This document shows, one piece after another, positions 1 through 7,433 of a stretch of 19,513 nt of DNA. The number at the start of each line of letters is the position of its first letter. Positions within the stretch are counted from its first letter, which is position 1. Under the pieces are notes generated by a model. The model saw only the letters and a list, made by a program, of their open reading frames with translations, ran no database searches and was not told the DNA's origin. Position numbers and translations under genes: made by a program. The stretch covers positions 1 through 19,513 of the forward strand of contig JADQBA010000155.1 in the NCBI GenBank assembly GCA_016903675.1, read 5' to 3'. Origin of the DNA: Stigonema ocellatum SAG 48.90 = DSM 106950 (GTDB lineage Bacteria > Cyanobacteriota > Cyanobacteriia > Cyanobacteriales > Nostocaceae).

Positions 1-141
1 GAAGAAGCGGCCCTGCACCACTCCCATGAGCATGGGAGCAAGGAGCCACTGCATGAGCACGAGTAGAGCAGCCAAGTTGAACTCACACTTAGCTTAAACA
101 AGTTTAGTGGATTCGAGTTAGTTGGATACTGATTCACTCAA
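1..141. repeat. Terminal direct repeat: left copy of the circle overlap
   Basis: Bases 1-141 are identical to 19373-19513 in the same orientation. They carry the last 22 codons of the His-rich gene (stop at 64-66, equivalent to 19436-19438) plus downstream sequence. A perfect repeat that begins at base 1 and finishes at the last base is what an assembler leaves at the ends of a circular contig. I read it as one biological copy, giving a replicon of 19,372 bp. The alternative, a true terminally redundant linear molecule, is less likely for a molecule with iterons, a resolvase and mobilization genes. Confidence 0.93.
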
Positions 142-160
142 TGGACTGAAACACTTTTTA

Positions 161-196
161 GCCAACCACTTCTCCAAAGGAGTGGTTGGCTTTTTT
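161..196 (+). terminator. Intrinsic terminator after the His-rich gene
   Basis: GCCAACCACT (161-170) pairs with AGTGGTTGGC (181-190), and six T residues follow at 191-196. Across the circle junction it lies about 95 bp downstream of the stop codon of the rightward His-rich gene (19184-19438 = ...-66), so it is that gene's natural terminator. The T tract is present only for rightward transcription; the leftward TPR gene ends nearby at 239. Confidence 0.85.
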
Positions 197-238
197 ACGG
201 CCTTTATTTAACTCAACCCAGTTATAGGTCCTGTAGGC

Positions 239-1351
239 CTACTTTAAATAGTGCTTCGCTTCCTGGCTTAGAATCGGATATTCAGCCAAATCAAGCACCT
301 TCTTGTAGTGCAGCCGGGCCTGTTTTAGCTGGCCAGTCTGGACCGCTACCCGTGCCCGAATTGTGTATGCCCACGCTTGCCACGCTTCGTCTTTAGGTGG
401 ATTTTGGAGCAGTTGCTGAGCGAGGGTATCGGCTTCAAGGGTGGCTCCCTGGCTTAACCGTAACCGGGCTTTCAGAACTAAGCCAACCTGTCGGTAAACG
501 GGTTGCGGGTTTTTCAGCAGGTTATCAATTAACAAGGACGCAGAAGCTGGACGTTGGGCATTTAAAAGCATCTCGGCATAGCGAGCGGAGAAAAATGGGT
601 TGTCAGGGTATTGCTTCGCTAATTGTGCTAAGTAGGGCAGGGCTTCCGGAGCGCGGTTCTCATAATCAGCCAGGATATGTGTCAGATAAAGGGTGGCTTC
701 GACGCGGGAGAAAAGCGACTGCTGGATGGCCAGTACTAACTGGTTCATCCCCTTTTGTTTGTCACCTGAACGCATAAACCAGACCAGCGGCTTATAGGCC
801 GGGTGTAATTGGGGATATTCTTCCCGGTAGTAATCATACAGACCGGACGAGAAATAAAAGTCAGGATACTGCTGACGATACGCCCGCCCCTTTTGCAGAT
901 ACGCATATGCATTTTTGGCATACGCCACAGATTTAAGCATTTGACGGTCATAGTAGGCCATACGGGTCAGCATCGCTTCGGCCGTGAAGTAGGTGAACAT
1001 CAACTCCGGATCATCGGCGTGTCGGTCAAGCCCTTGGGCAGCATTAGCCGCCGTTTTTTCGAGTAGGGTGACCAGTTGGTTGCGTAACCCTTGGTCGGTA
1101 CGGGCTGGGAACCACTGCCAGTGTAACCGAACGGCTCGGAGCAGGTCAACGCCCGGATGGTTCGCTGTACGCTGATCTAATTGGTTGAGTAATGTATTCG
1201 TCTGGGCCGGTTGATTGTTATAAATAGCTTGAAGTGTCTGATTGACCAATCCCTGATGAACCGACATAGATTCTGTCCCGGATGATTGAGCAAAAGAGCA
1301 ATTCGACCAGATGAGTAGGCTAATGACTCCGACAATGTAGTGGCTTCCCAT
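239..1351 (-). CDS. Exported TPR-like helical repeat protein
   Basis: A 370-aa protein with an N-terminal signal peptide (hydrophobic core about residues 6-16, likely cleavage after FAQ near 22) and no clear lipobox, so a periplasmic location is inferred. The rest is alpha-helical with degenerate tetratricopeptide-like repeats, clearest in the C-terminal half (about 235-365: 'ALPYLAQLAKQYPDNPFF', 'ARLHYKKVLDLAEYP'). TPR proteins are protein-interaction scaffolds; no catalytic motif is visible and I do not assign a partner. Its ATG shares one base with the TGA of the upstream PAP2 gene (TGATG at 1353-1349), so the two are almost certainly one translationally coupled operon. It is the last gene, ending 40 bp from a terminator that faces the other way. 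The TPR class is fairly sure, the specific function unknown. Confidence 0.8.
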   Translation of the reverse strand: MGSHYIVGVISLLIWSNCSFAQSSGTESMSVHQGLVNQTLQAIYNNQPAQTNTLLNQLDQRTANHPGVDLLRAVRLHWQWFPARTDQGLRNQLVTLLEKTAANAAQGLDRHADDPELMFTYFTAEAMLTRMAYYDRQMLKSVAYAKNAYAYLQKGRAYRQQYPDFYFSSGLYDYYREEYPQLHPAYKPLVWFMRSGDKQKGMNQLVLAIQQSLFSRVEATLYLTHILADYENRAPEALPYLAQLAKQYPDNPFFSARYAEMLLNAQRPASASLLIDNLLKNPQPVYRQVGLVLKARLRLSQGATLEADTLAQQLLQNPPKDEAWQAWAYTIRARVAVQTGQLKQARLHYKKVLDLAEYPILSQEAKHYLK

Positions 1352-2100
1352 CAGAAAACGCGCTGAGCAGTTGAATGAAAACGGGGCGTATCCTTGTTTG
1401 TCACTGGACGGTGACGGCTACGTCGGGTTAGCTTTCGCTTGACCCAAGGATATACGTGATAGGCAGCCTCCGCTGACAGTAGGCCAATCCCGGCTCCAAC
1501 CAGTACGTCAGAAATCCAGTGTTTATCATTGACCATGCGCAGGTAGCCTGTTGTGCCCGCCATGGCATAACCAGCAACCGGAATAAGCACACTGGTATGA
1601 CTAAATTCACGATCGAGGATGCCCGCCCCGGCAAAGGCAAAAGAAGCGTGCCCCGATGGAAACGACTGCCGATCAGAATCATCCGGACGAAGGTAGCCGG
1701 TCGTAAATTTGAGTCCATAGGTAACGATGCCCGTTAGTGCACTAGCCGTTAACCACAAGCCAGCTCGGTCAAAGGGTGTTGAGCGACCTTTCACGCCAGC
1801 CGCTGTTAAACCAGCCAGTAGCGCAGATGGCCCCACGGCCAGATAGTTATCAATAGAGGTTCGGTAGCCATTACTATAGTTCAGAATACTAGTTCGTACC
1901 CCAAATCGATTAAAGGCGTGATTCCCGGAGAGTGTATAAAGGCCTGTTCCAATAAAGGCCGATGGAACGGCCAGTCGGGCGATGGACAGCCGTGGTGTGG
2001 TTCGTATGGTGTCTGGTTGGGCGGGAGCCTGAGCAGCCCAGCCCGCCAAAACGATTAACCAGATTAATCGCCACAGTAAGCTATGGCTATGCTTAGTCAT
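1351..2100 (-). CDS. PAP2-family phosphatase, exported
   Basis: A PAP2 (type 2 phosphatidic acid phosphatase) superfamily enzyme that hydrolyses phosphomonoester or pyrophosphate groups, typically of lipids such as phosphatidate or undecaprenyl pyrophosphate. All three signature motifs are present, numbered from the chosen start: K131-x6-R138-P139 (KFTTGYLRP), P148-S-G-H151 and R188-x5-H194-x3-D198. I chose the ATG at 2100 (MTKHSHSLLWRL) because a good signal peptide then begins at once (cleavage after APAQ). An in-frame ATG at 2166 would put 22 residues in front of it, and ATG 2106 is also possible. The protein has few strongly hydrophobic helices, like soluble or outer-membrane-associated PAP2 proteins of Bacteroidota; the substrate is not deducible. 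It is the first gene of a pair with the TPR protein, and a tRNA-like sequence lies about 130 bp upstream on the same strand. Confidence 0.88.
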   Translation of the reverse strand: MTKHSHSLLWRLIWLIVLAGWAAQAPAQPDTIRTTPRLSIARLAVPSAFIGTGLYTLSGNHAFNRFGVRTSILNYSNGYRTSIDNYLAVGPSALLAGLTAAGVKGRSTPFDRAGLWLTASALTGIVTYGLKFTTGYLRPDDSDRQSFPSGHASFAFAGAGILDREFSHTSVLIPVAGYAMAGTTGYLRMVNDKHWISDVLVGAGIGLLSAEAAYHVYPWVKRKLTRRSRHRPVTNKDTPRFHSTAQRVF

Positions 2101-2227
2101 GCACATTATCTTCGTAGGTAAATCTATTCTAAAAAGCACCGGCCATATTTGAAATAAACGGGTCATGGCGGCATCTTTGTAAGCGCCGACCCACAGAAAT
2201 ATGGATGGGGTACTAAATCAGCAGAAG

Positions 2228-2298
2228 TGACTCCGGACAGACTCGAACTGTCGTCTATTAACGATGGTCAATGGCTCTACCAGTTGAGCTACAGAGTC
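2228..2298 (-). tRNA. tRNA-like gene with atypical anticodon arm (tRNA-Asn-like or pseudo-tRNA)
   Basis: Read leftward, GACTCTG pairs with CGGAGTC as a 7-bp acceptor stem (one G-T pair) with discriminator A. T8-A9 follow, then a perfect 4-bp D stem (GCTC/GAGC) with the AACTGGTA loop, and a perfect 5-bp T stem (GACAG/CTGTC) with loop TTCGAGT. No CCA is encoded. Between the D and T arms there are 21 nt instead of about 23. The best anticodon stem is ATTGA/TTAAT, leaving a six-base loop CCATCG with C, not U, before any anticodon; no canonical seven-base loop folds. The retained GTTAAT resembles the tRNA-Asn(GUU) loop. Three perfect arms with only the anticodon arm changed suggest a recently remodelled or decayed tRNA rather than chance. 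A TTG...CTCTTTG promoter-like pair lies just upstream. Confidence 0.6.
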
Positions 2299-2504
2299 AG
2301 CAAAGAGAGTTTTTCAATGTTTATTCCCAAGGTGTTCAACAGGCGGCAATATGGGGCTAATTCCCGGAAAATTCCCTTAACATAAGATTGATTATATAAC
2401 GATCCGTAGTATACGAGCTCTTTGCAGCAAATACGTACGTCGTAGAAAACGTAGAAAATCACCACGTTAACTGCCTATATGTGGGTAGATCTGAGCGTAC
2501 TTAT

Positions 2505-3677
2505 ATGACTATCGCCCCCTTAGACCTTATTCTGCTGCTTGGCTCTCTACAGGGCGTTATCTTAGCAACGCTGTTGTGGACTAACCGCAAAGGGCATCGC
2601 CTGTCGAATCGGCTGCTAGCCACGCTCATTGGCTTGCTGGCCTTAATGAGTCTAGCCGTTGGTGTGCCAGTTCTTAATAAATGGGTAAGTTTTGCGCTCG
2701 AACTGCTGCCCTTAATCGTAGTGATGCCTTTAGGGCCACTTATTTACTTTTATGTGAAATCGGTTCTTGACCCCACGTTTCAGTTGGATAGATTTGAGCG
2801 ATACCAGTTCTGTCCGGTTGTGTTGGACCTAGGCGCTACGGTAATTGGCTGGATGTTTGTCATTGGGGTATTGCTGGGCGTTTTCAACGAATCACAAGGC
2901 CCATCATTTGGTGCCGTTATGGATGAATACAACACCTACATTGACATTCCACGCTGGCTGTCTGTTACACTTTACTTAGTGCTGACTAGGCAGCTATTAG
3001 CCCAACCAGTAACGATGGCCGGAGGGAAGGACCCAAATCCGGTAGCAGATAGGCCGCAACGAAGGTCTTGGCTCTGGCAGTTCGTCAACGTCTTTCTGGT
3101 CTTTCAACTAATCTGGCTTATTCATTTAGTGCCTTACATCATTCCTACTCTACGAGGGCCACTATTGGATACATTTGGCTGGTATCCAGTTTATGTTCCT
3201 CTCGCTGTACTAATCTACTGGTTGGGTCTGAAAGGCTACTTATACGCTCGGAATAGTCCGGTCGAGGTAGTGCCGTATAAGATCAACGCTACTTCCCTGC
3301 CTGCTGAAATTGTTGAAAAAGCAATTGGCTTGTTGACAAACGCGATGCAAACGGACAAACTCTACCTCGACCCCGAATTAACCGTCGACAAGGTTGGTCG
3401 GCACGTACGGTTACCCGCCAAAACGATTTCATTTGTGCTCAACCAGTATCACCAAAAAAGCTTCAACACGTTCATCAACGAATACCGAATTGAGGCCGTG
3501 AAGCACCGGCTGGCCAACCCCGCCAGTGACTATCTGACCCTGACGGGCATCGCCTTTGAGTGCGGGTTTAATTCGCAGGCTACATTCCAACGGGCGTTTA
3601 AGCAGATAGTGGGCGTGTCGCCGAAAGAATACAATAGCCAGCTGAGAGGAATACCAATCAAATCCCGATTTGAGTAG
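2505..3677 (+). CDS. Membrane-anchored AraC-family transcriptional regulator
   Basis: A 390-aa protein with a hydrophobic N-terminal half (about residues 5-240) containing six to eight likely transmembrane helices, and a C-terminal AraC/XylS DNA-binding domain (about 285-385). The domain holds two helix-turn-helix motifs: 'LTVDKVGRHVRLPAKTISFV' and the signature 'GIAFECGFNSQATFQRAFK' followed by 'GVSPKEYN'. Such membrane AraC proteins are common in Bacteroidota and are presumed to sense a signal at the membrane and regulate nearby genes; the ligand is unknown. I chose ATG 2505 (MTIAPLDLI) rather than GTG 2481 because the first membrane helix starts there. The serine hydrolase begins 46 bp downstream and is the obvious candidate target or partner. 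A 12-bp palindrome sits on its stop codon. Confidence 0.88.
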   Translation: MTIAPLDLILLLGSLQGVILATLLWTNRKGHRLSNRLLATLIGLLALMSLAVGVPVLNKWVSFALELLPLIVVMPLGPLIYFYVKSVLDPTFQLDRFERYQFCPVVLDLGATVIGWMFVIGVLLGVFNESQGPSFGAVMDEYNTYIDIPRWLSVTLYLVLTRQLLAQPVTMAGGKDPNPVADRPQRRSWLWQFVNVFLVFQLIWLIHLVPYIIPTLRGPLLDTFGWYPVYVPLAVLIYWLGLKGYLYARNSPVEVVPYKINATSLPAEIVEKAIGLLTNAMQTDKLYLDPELTVDKVGRHVRLPAKTISFVLNQYHQKSFNTFINEYRIEAVKHRLANPASDYLTLTGIAFECGFNSQATFQRAFKQIVGVSPKEYNSQLRGIPIKSRFE

Positions 3678-3688
3678 ACGTGCACGTC
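3677..3688. promoter_or_regulatory. 12-bp perfect palindrome at the regulator stop codon
   Basis: GACGTGCACGTC is a perfect dyad that starts on the last base of the regulator's TAG and overlaps the left arm of the following hairpin. It could be an operator for a dimeric regulator acting on the downstream hydrolase. This is inference from position and symmetry only. Confidence 0.3.
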
Positions 3689-3719
3689 TTTTTGGGTCTA
3701 TTTCGGACCCAAAAAGACG
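3685..3719. promoter_or_regulatory. 14-bp stem-loop between regulator and hydrolase
   Basis: CGTCTTTTTGGGTC (3685-3698) and GACCCAAAAAGACG (3706-3719) are perfect inverted copies with a 7-base loop. The hairpin ends only four bases before the hydrolase ATG at 3724. No T tract follows, so it is not a classical terminator. In mRNA it would fold against the start codon and could limit readthrough or translation of the hydrolase relative to the regulator. An unconventional terminator is possible. Confidence 0.5.
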
Positions 3720-3723
3720 GTTC

Positions 3724-5109
3724 ATGAAAAACTACTTTCTGTGGGTGATTATCCCATTTCTTATTCAGGCCTTACCCGTCAGGGTGCATGCCCAGCCTGC
3801 CAAAACCATCGCCGAAAAAGCCGACGAATATTTGACAACGTCCACCAGCTTGAACCGCTTTAACGGCACCGTACTCATCGCCCAAAAGGGCACGATTCTG
3901 TTGCAAAAAGGGTATGGCTGGCGAGATGAGTCAGCTAAAATTCCCAACGACACAAACAGCATTTACCAGCTTGGCTCGATTACCAAGACGTTCACGGGAG
4001 CGGCTATACTGCAATTACAGTCAGAAGGCAAACTGTTGATCACCGATAAACTAAGCAAGTACCTGCCCGACTATCCAAACGCTAATCAGATTACGCTGAA
4101 CGACTTGTTTGCTCACACATCGGGCATATACGACTACAAAGGCTTTCTGTATGCTAAGGATAGCCCTGACAAAGTAGACTTCACCCGCCCCGTTGCCAAA
4201 GAACGGATTGTGTCAATGTTCAGCAACAAACCACCGACGACCAAACCGGGCGGTGAAGAACGATACACCAACTCCGGCTATTTCTTGCTGGGGTTAATTG
4301 TTGAGAAAGTTACTGGCAAACCCTTTGAAACTGTAATTCGAGAACGGTTTATAGCACCACTACAGCTCTCGAAAACCGGCTTTGATTTCATCAATTTACG
4401 ACAACCTGGCAAGACTACGGGATACTCCTACGAGAAAGATTCCGTGCTAGTTCCGATTTCCCCAATCGACTCAACCGCGGGCTATGCAGCCGGAGGAATG
4501 TACAGTACCGTAGGTGACCTTTACCACTGGTCGCAGGCTATACAAACGCACCAACTTCTAAGTATGGAGAACTGGAAATTAGCATTTACGCCCATCGGCA
4601 AAACAAAATGGGCGTATGGTTGGGGTATTAATACATTTAGGTCAGCCAATGACTTGGCATTCCAAAACGGTAATTTGCCCGGTTTTGGTACTTACCTCAT
4701 GTTACTCCCCAAAGAGGATGTCGTCATTATCGCGCTGAGTAACGTGGACGATGCATCGGATCTTACATCCTTGGAGCCAATTGTCCGAGATATGATCTTC
4801 ATCACCTCCGGGCTACCTTATCAACTGCCCAAGAATCGGAAAGAGGTTGCTGTTAGTGAAACCGTACTCCGTCAATACGTTGGTAATTACCAACTGGCTC
4901 CCGAAAGAATTCTGGCTATAACCCTTGACAATAAGAGGTTGTTTTTACAGGTAACCGGGCAGGACAAGTTCGAGATTTATCCAGAAAGCGAGACCGACTT
5001 CTTTCTCAAAGTCGTCGACGCTCAATTGACGTTTCACAAAAACGCGGCTGGGCAAGTGTTCCAAATCGTGGTGCATCAAAATGGTGATACGATAGCAAAA
5101 CGATTGTAA
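3724..5109 (+). CDS. Secreted serine hydrolase, beta-lactamase class C / PBP4-like fold
   Basis: A 461-aa serine hydrolase of the Pfam Beta-lactamase family (class C beta-lactamases, D-aminopeptidases, esterases such as EstB). A signal peptide occupies about residues 1-23 (cleavage near VHA-QP). The nucleophile motif S85-I-T-K88 and the second motif Y181-T-N183 are present, as is the family's 'LFAHTSGI' block at 128-135. A C-terminal region of about 75 residues (from about 387) looks like the small beta-rich tail domain seen in many of these proteins. Members cut peptides or esters and most are not antibiotic beta-lactamases, so resistance should not be inferred. I chose ATG 3724 (MKNYFLW) because a signal peptide starts there; the frame is open back to 3670 through the hairpin. 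Probably co-transcribed with the AraC regulator. Confidence 0.87.
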   Translation: MKNYFLWVIIPFLIQALPVRVHAQPAKTIAEKADEYLTTSTSLNRFNGTVLIAQKGTILLQKGYGWRDESAKIPNDTNSIYQLGSITKTFTGAAILQLQSEGKLLITDKLSKYLPDYPNANQITLNDLFAHTSGIYDYKGFLYAKDSPDKVDFTRPVAKERIVSMFSNKPPTTKPGGEERYTNSGYFLLGLIVEKVTGKPFETVIRERFIAPLQLSKTGFDFINLRQPGKTTGYSYEKDSVLVPISPIDSTAGYAAGGMYSTVGDLYHWSQAIQTHQLLSMENWKLAFTPIGKTKWAYGWGINTFRSANDLAFQNGNLPGFGTYLMLLPKEDVVIIALSNVDDASDLTSLEPIVRDMIFITSGLPYQLPKNRKEVAVSETVLRQYVGNYQLAPERILAITLDNKRLFLQVTGQDKFEIYPESETDFFLKVVDAQLTFHKNAAGQVFQIVVHQNGDTIAKRL

Positions 5110-5245
5110 TTAACCCTCGCAAACCACGATAAAATCATTTATATAACAACCCTACGAAAAGTACAATTTACGCAGGGGCAAAAAAGGCTATATACCTGAT
5201 CCCGTTTCATTCTTTTTTTTCCCGCTGTTTATGGACTTGACTACC

Positions 5246-5944
5246 CTAAGGATTCACCTTTCTCAAGTACGCTTTCCACACTTCGGGGTACTTATCCTGA
5301 ATCCAACCCGCAAACTCTTTGGTGGCATTGTCCTGGATGCGCATCGCCTGAATTTCCTGCTGATGAGAATGCACGTAGAAAGCCACACCTCCCCCAACTA
5401 CTAACAGCAGTACAAAGACCACTAAGGCCGATTGCCAACTGGTAAACCCAACGCGATTGGCCCACGCATTCGCTTTACTCCGACTAGCCCACTCAATACG
5501 ATGGGCGGCTGTTCGACTGGCCTCCTCAATGCGCTCCGCCGTGGCCAGCCCAACGGCCCGTAGCTCATTTACCCCTTCGTCCGTGGCAGTTTTTAGGTTG
5601 CTCAGCGTAGGCATACCCCTGGTCAGTTCAGGCAACATCAACTCAGCGGTCCTCTTACTGTCCAGCTTAAAATCAATACCCTGTCGAGCGGCCTGCATCA
5701 AAGCCTCTAATTCGGCTTGGCTAGCTCCTCGGGGCAGCTTTTCCCACCGATCAAACCGTTTATTTAACCCTTCAATAGCGGTGTTCTGACGGCTTAGTTC
5801 ATCCACTAATCGCTGAATCGGATCATACCCGTTAGGCACACTTGGCGGAGCAGGCGGAGCCGATGACGAACTACTCCCTGCGGCTACAGGGGGACTCGAC
5901 GTATTTTTCTGATTCAGGTTCTTTAGAAATTTATTCTCATTCAT
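5246..5944 (-). CDS. Mobilization accessory protein with C-terminal membrane anchor
   Basis: A 232-aa protein with a Ser/Pro-rich disordered region (about 15-38), helical segments likely to form a coiled coil (about 42-70 and 120-165) and one strong transmembrane helix (about 170-191), followed by a basic, aromatic tail. Its ATG overlaps the relaxase TGA by four bases (ATGA at 5944-5941), so it is the third gene of the mobilization operon. Similar short membrane proteins lie behind the relaxase in many mobilizable plasmids and are thought to help dock the relaxosome at a conjugation pore; that role here is inferred from context. I recognise no named family. The gene ends facing the serine hydrolase, with 136 bp between them. 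Confidence 0.72.
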   Translation of the reverse strand: MNENKFLKNLNQKNTSSPPVAAGSSSSSAPPAPPSVPNGYDPIQRLVDELSRQNTAIEGLNKRFDRWEKLPRGASQAELEALMQAARQGIDFKLDSKRTAELMLPELTRGMPTLSNLKTATDEGVNELRAVGLATAERIEEASRTAAHRIEWASRSKANAWANRVGFTSWQSALVVFVLLLVVGGGVAFYVHSHQQEIQAMRIQDNATKEFAGWIQDKYPEVWKAYLRKVNP

Positions 5945-6975
5945 AAGTGCATACCCCGGTCCTGACGGGGCGTTCGTTGTTGTTCTAACCGTTGTTCTTG
6001 TTTTAAGCGTTCAGCCTGCTCCATCTCCAATTGACGGCGGTTGGCCGCTGCCACTTGCTCCTGTTGGCGCTGCTGGGCCAATTGCTGACGGATTTGTTCG
6101 GCCTGCTCCAGAGCTCGGCTCAACTCGCGGCTGTCCTGCTGGTGGTAAGCCTGGCCTAGACCCGTTTGTAACTCGGCTTGCCGCTGCTGGCCGGCCAGCT
6201 CCAGGGCGCGCGCCTGCTCCCGTTGCTGGCTGCGTTCCAGCGCAGCCGCCTGGCTCAATTCCGTTTTCAGGCCTTCATCCCCGTATTTCATCCCGTGCAG
6301 GTACCGAAACGATTCGGTTACCCCCCGTTCATAGCCAAACCGTTGATCAAAGCTTTGCTCGACCCGTTGACTAAAGCCGTTGCGTTCAAAACCGCCTAGT
6401 ACCACGCCTTTGGTCGTGCCTTTATGATTGGTCAACGGACTCAAATGATAGGGGTTCTTTCGCTCGTGGAGACCCTCAGCCAGATCCTGACGATAGGTCT
6501 TTAGGTTCTCAGTGCGACTCACGATCACGTGGATATGGGTCTGATCCCCCAGCTTCATACCGCCCTTGGCCTGCTCCCCTAGCTGGACCGAACGGTCGGT
6601 GTAGTCGTAGCTGCGGCTGTGCTCAATCTTGGCGTACCACACCAGGTCACGGCTGTCAATCCCCTTTCCAAAATTCTGCGCGTATGCCTCCATGGCCGAA
6701 CGAGTGAAGGCCTTCAACGCTTCCGGATCAGAACCAATATGGGCTAATTCAGACTTCGAGGGGGCTAAAACAATCTGATAGTACTTATCATCTTCCCGCC
6801 CTAAATTCCGTTTGTTGGCATCCAGCTCAGCCGTTACCTGGCTACCAGGTAACTCCTCGGCTTCTCGGCCAAACCACTTGCCTAACTGCTCCTTTTCCAG
6901 ATAGGCCACCAGGCCCCCACAGGAACCACTGCGGTTCGATAGGCCTGAACCGCCGGACGGTATCTTGGTCATCAT
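5941..6975 (-). CDS. Relaxase, Bacteroidota BtgB/DUF5712-like
   Basis: A 344-aa putative DNA relaxase that would nick and lead one plasmid strand during conjugative transfer. The N-terminus has the 'SGGSGLSNRSGSCGGLVAYL' block, then 'YYQIVLAPSKSE' (about 65-76), H119 in 'AKIEHSRSYD', and the metal-binding motif H147-I-H149 followed by 'VSR', which matches the relaxase HxH signature. The C-terminal third (about 235-335) is a Gln/Glu/Arg-rich coiled coil. From memory this matches the Bacteroidota family known as DUF5712/BtgB. There are two start codons in tandem (MM; 6975 and 6972); the first overlaps the upstream stop by four bases. No coupling protein or type IV secretion genes are present, so the plasmid would be mobilizable rather than self-transmissible. 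The catalytic tyrosine is not assigned. Confidence 0.8.
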   Translation of the reverse strand: MMTKIPSGGSGLSNRSGSCGGLVAYLEKEQLGKWFGREAEELPGSQVTAELDANKRNLGREDDKYYQIVLAPSKSELAHIGSDPEALKAFTRSAMEAYAQNFGKGIDSRDLVWYAKIEHSRSYDYTDRSVQLGEQAKGGMKLGDQTHIHVIVSRTENLKTYRQDLAEGLHERKNPYHLSPLTNHKGTTKGVVLGGFERNGFSQRVEQSFDQRFGYERGVTESFRYLHGMKYGDEGLKTELSQAAALERSQQREQARALELAGQQRQAELQTGLGQAYHQQDSRELSRALEQAEQIRQQLAQQRQQEQVAAANRRQLEMEQAERLKQEQRLEQQRTPRQDRGMHL

Positions 6976-7433
6976 AAGCCGTTCTGTTGGGCAATGAGGG
7001 CATCCGCCTGTTGCTTGTACTCGCTCCGCAGGGCGTTATCGACCAAAGCGGTACGAAACGAAAGTCGCAGCAACGTCTGCACCGCTTCGACCACGCCGGT
7101 CAACTGCTCTTCCAGCTGCACCGGAGTTAAACCCGATTCTGATGCCTGACGTAGAGCCTGTACGTCCGCCTGCATCGGTTTTAGGATCGCTTTCTCCTGT
7201 TCGCGAATAAATCCAATAAATCGTTTATCCAGCGAGTCTACTTTATCAGTTAATTTCTTCAAGACAACATCCGGCGCATCGGCTTTGGGATAGCGGGGAT
7301 CGAGCTTGGTGACGGCGAAAAATTGCACCATCGCACTCACCAAATCTCTGTGGGACAGGCCTAATTGATCGCCTAGTTTCTCTAATTGCCGGTGCGTTCC
7401 CAGGCTAACGGATAAACTCTTTCGATCAGTCAT
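6972..7433 (-). CDS. Relaxosome DNA-binding accessory protein (BtgA/MobA-like)
   Basis: A 153-aa protein at the head of the mobilization operon. The N-terminus ('SLSVSLGTHRQLEKLGDQLGLSHRDLVSAMVQFF', about 5-40) reads as a beta strand plus two helices, like a ribbon-helix-helix DNA-binding fold, and the rest is helical with coiled-coil character. Proteins of this size and place bind oriT and recruit the relaxase. The gene overlaps the relaxase by four bases. The region upstream of its ATG holds the dyad I flag as a possible oriT, which fits that job. Family membership is inferred from context and fold. Confidence 0.7.
   Translation of the reverse strand: MTDRKSLSVSLGTHRQLEKLGDQLGLSHRDLVSAMVQFFAVTKLDPRYPKADAPDVVLKKLTDKVDSLDKRFIGFIREQEKAILKPMQADVQALRQASESGLTPVQLEEQLTGVVEAVQTLLRLSFRTALVDNALRSEYKQQADALIAQQNGL

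Noticed and set aside
397..777. 126-codon rightward frame opposite the TPR gene
   Set aside because: Antisense to a coherent signal-peptide/TPR protein, and low in protein-like features.
3724..5109. Beta-lactam resistance gene
   Set aside because: The SxxK and YxN motifs define the broad fold only; most members with this architecture are peptidases or esterases, so a resistance call is not supported.
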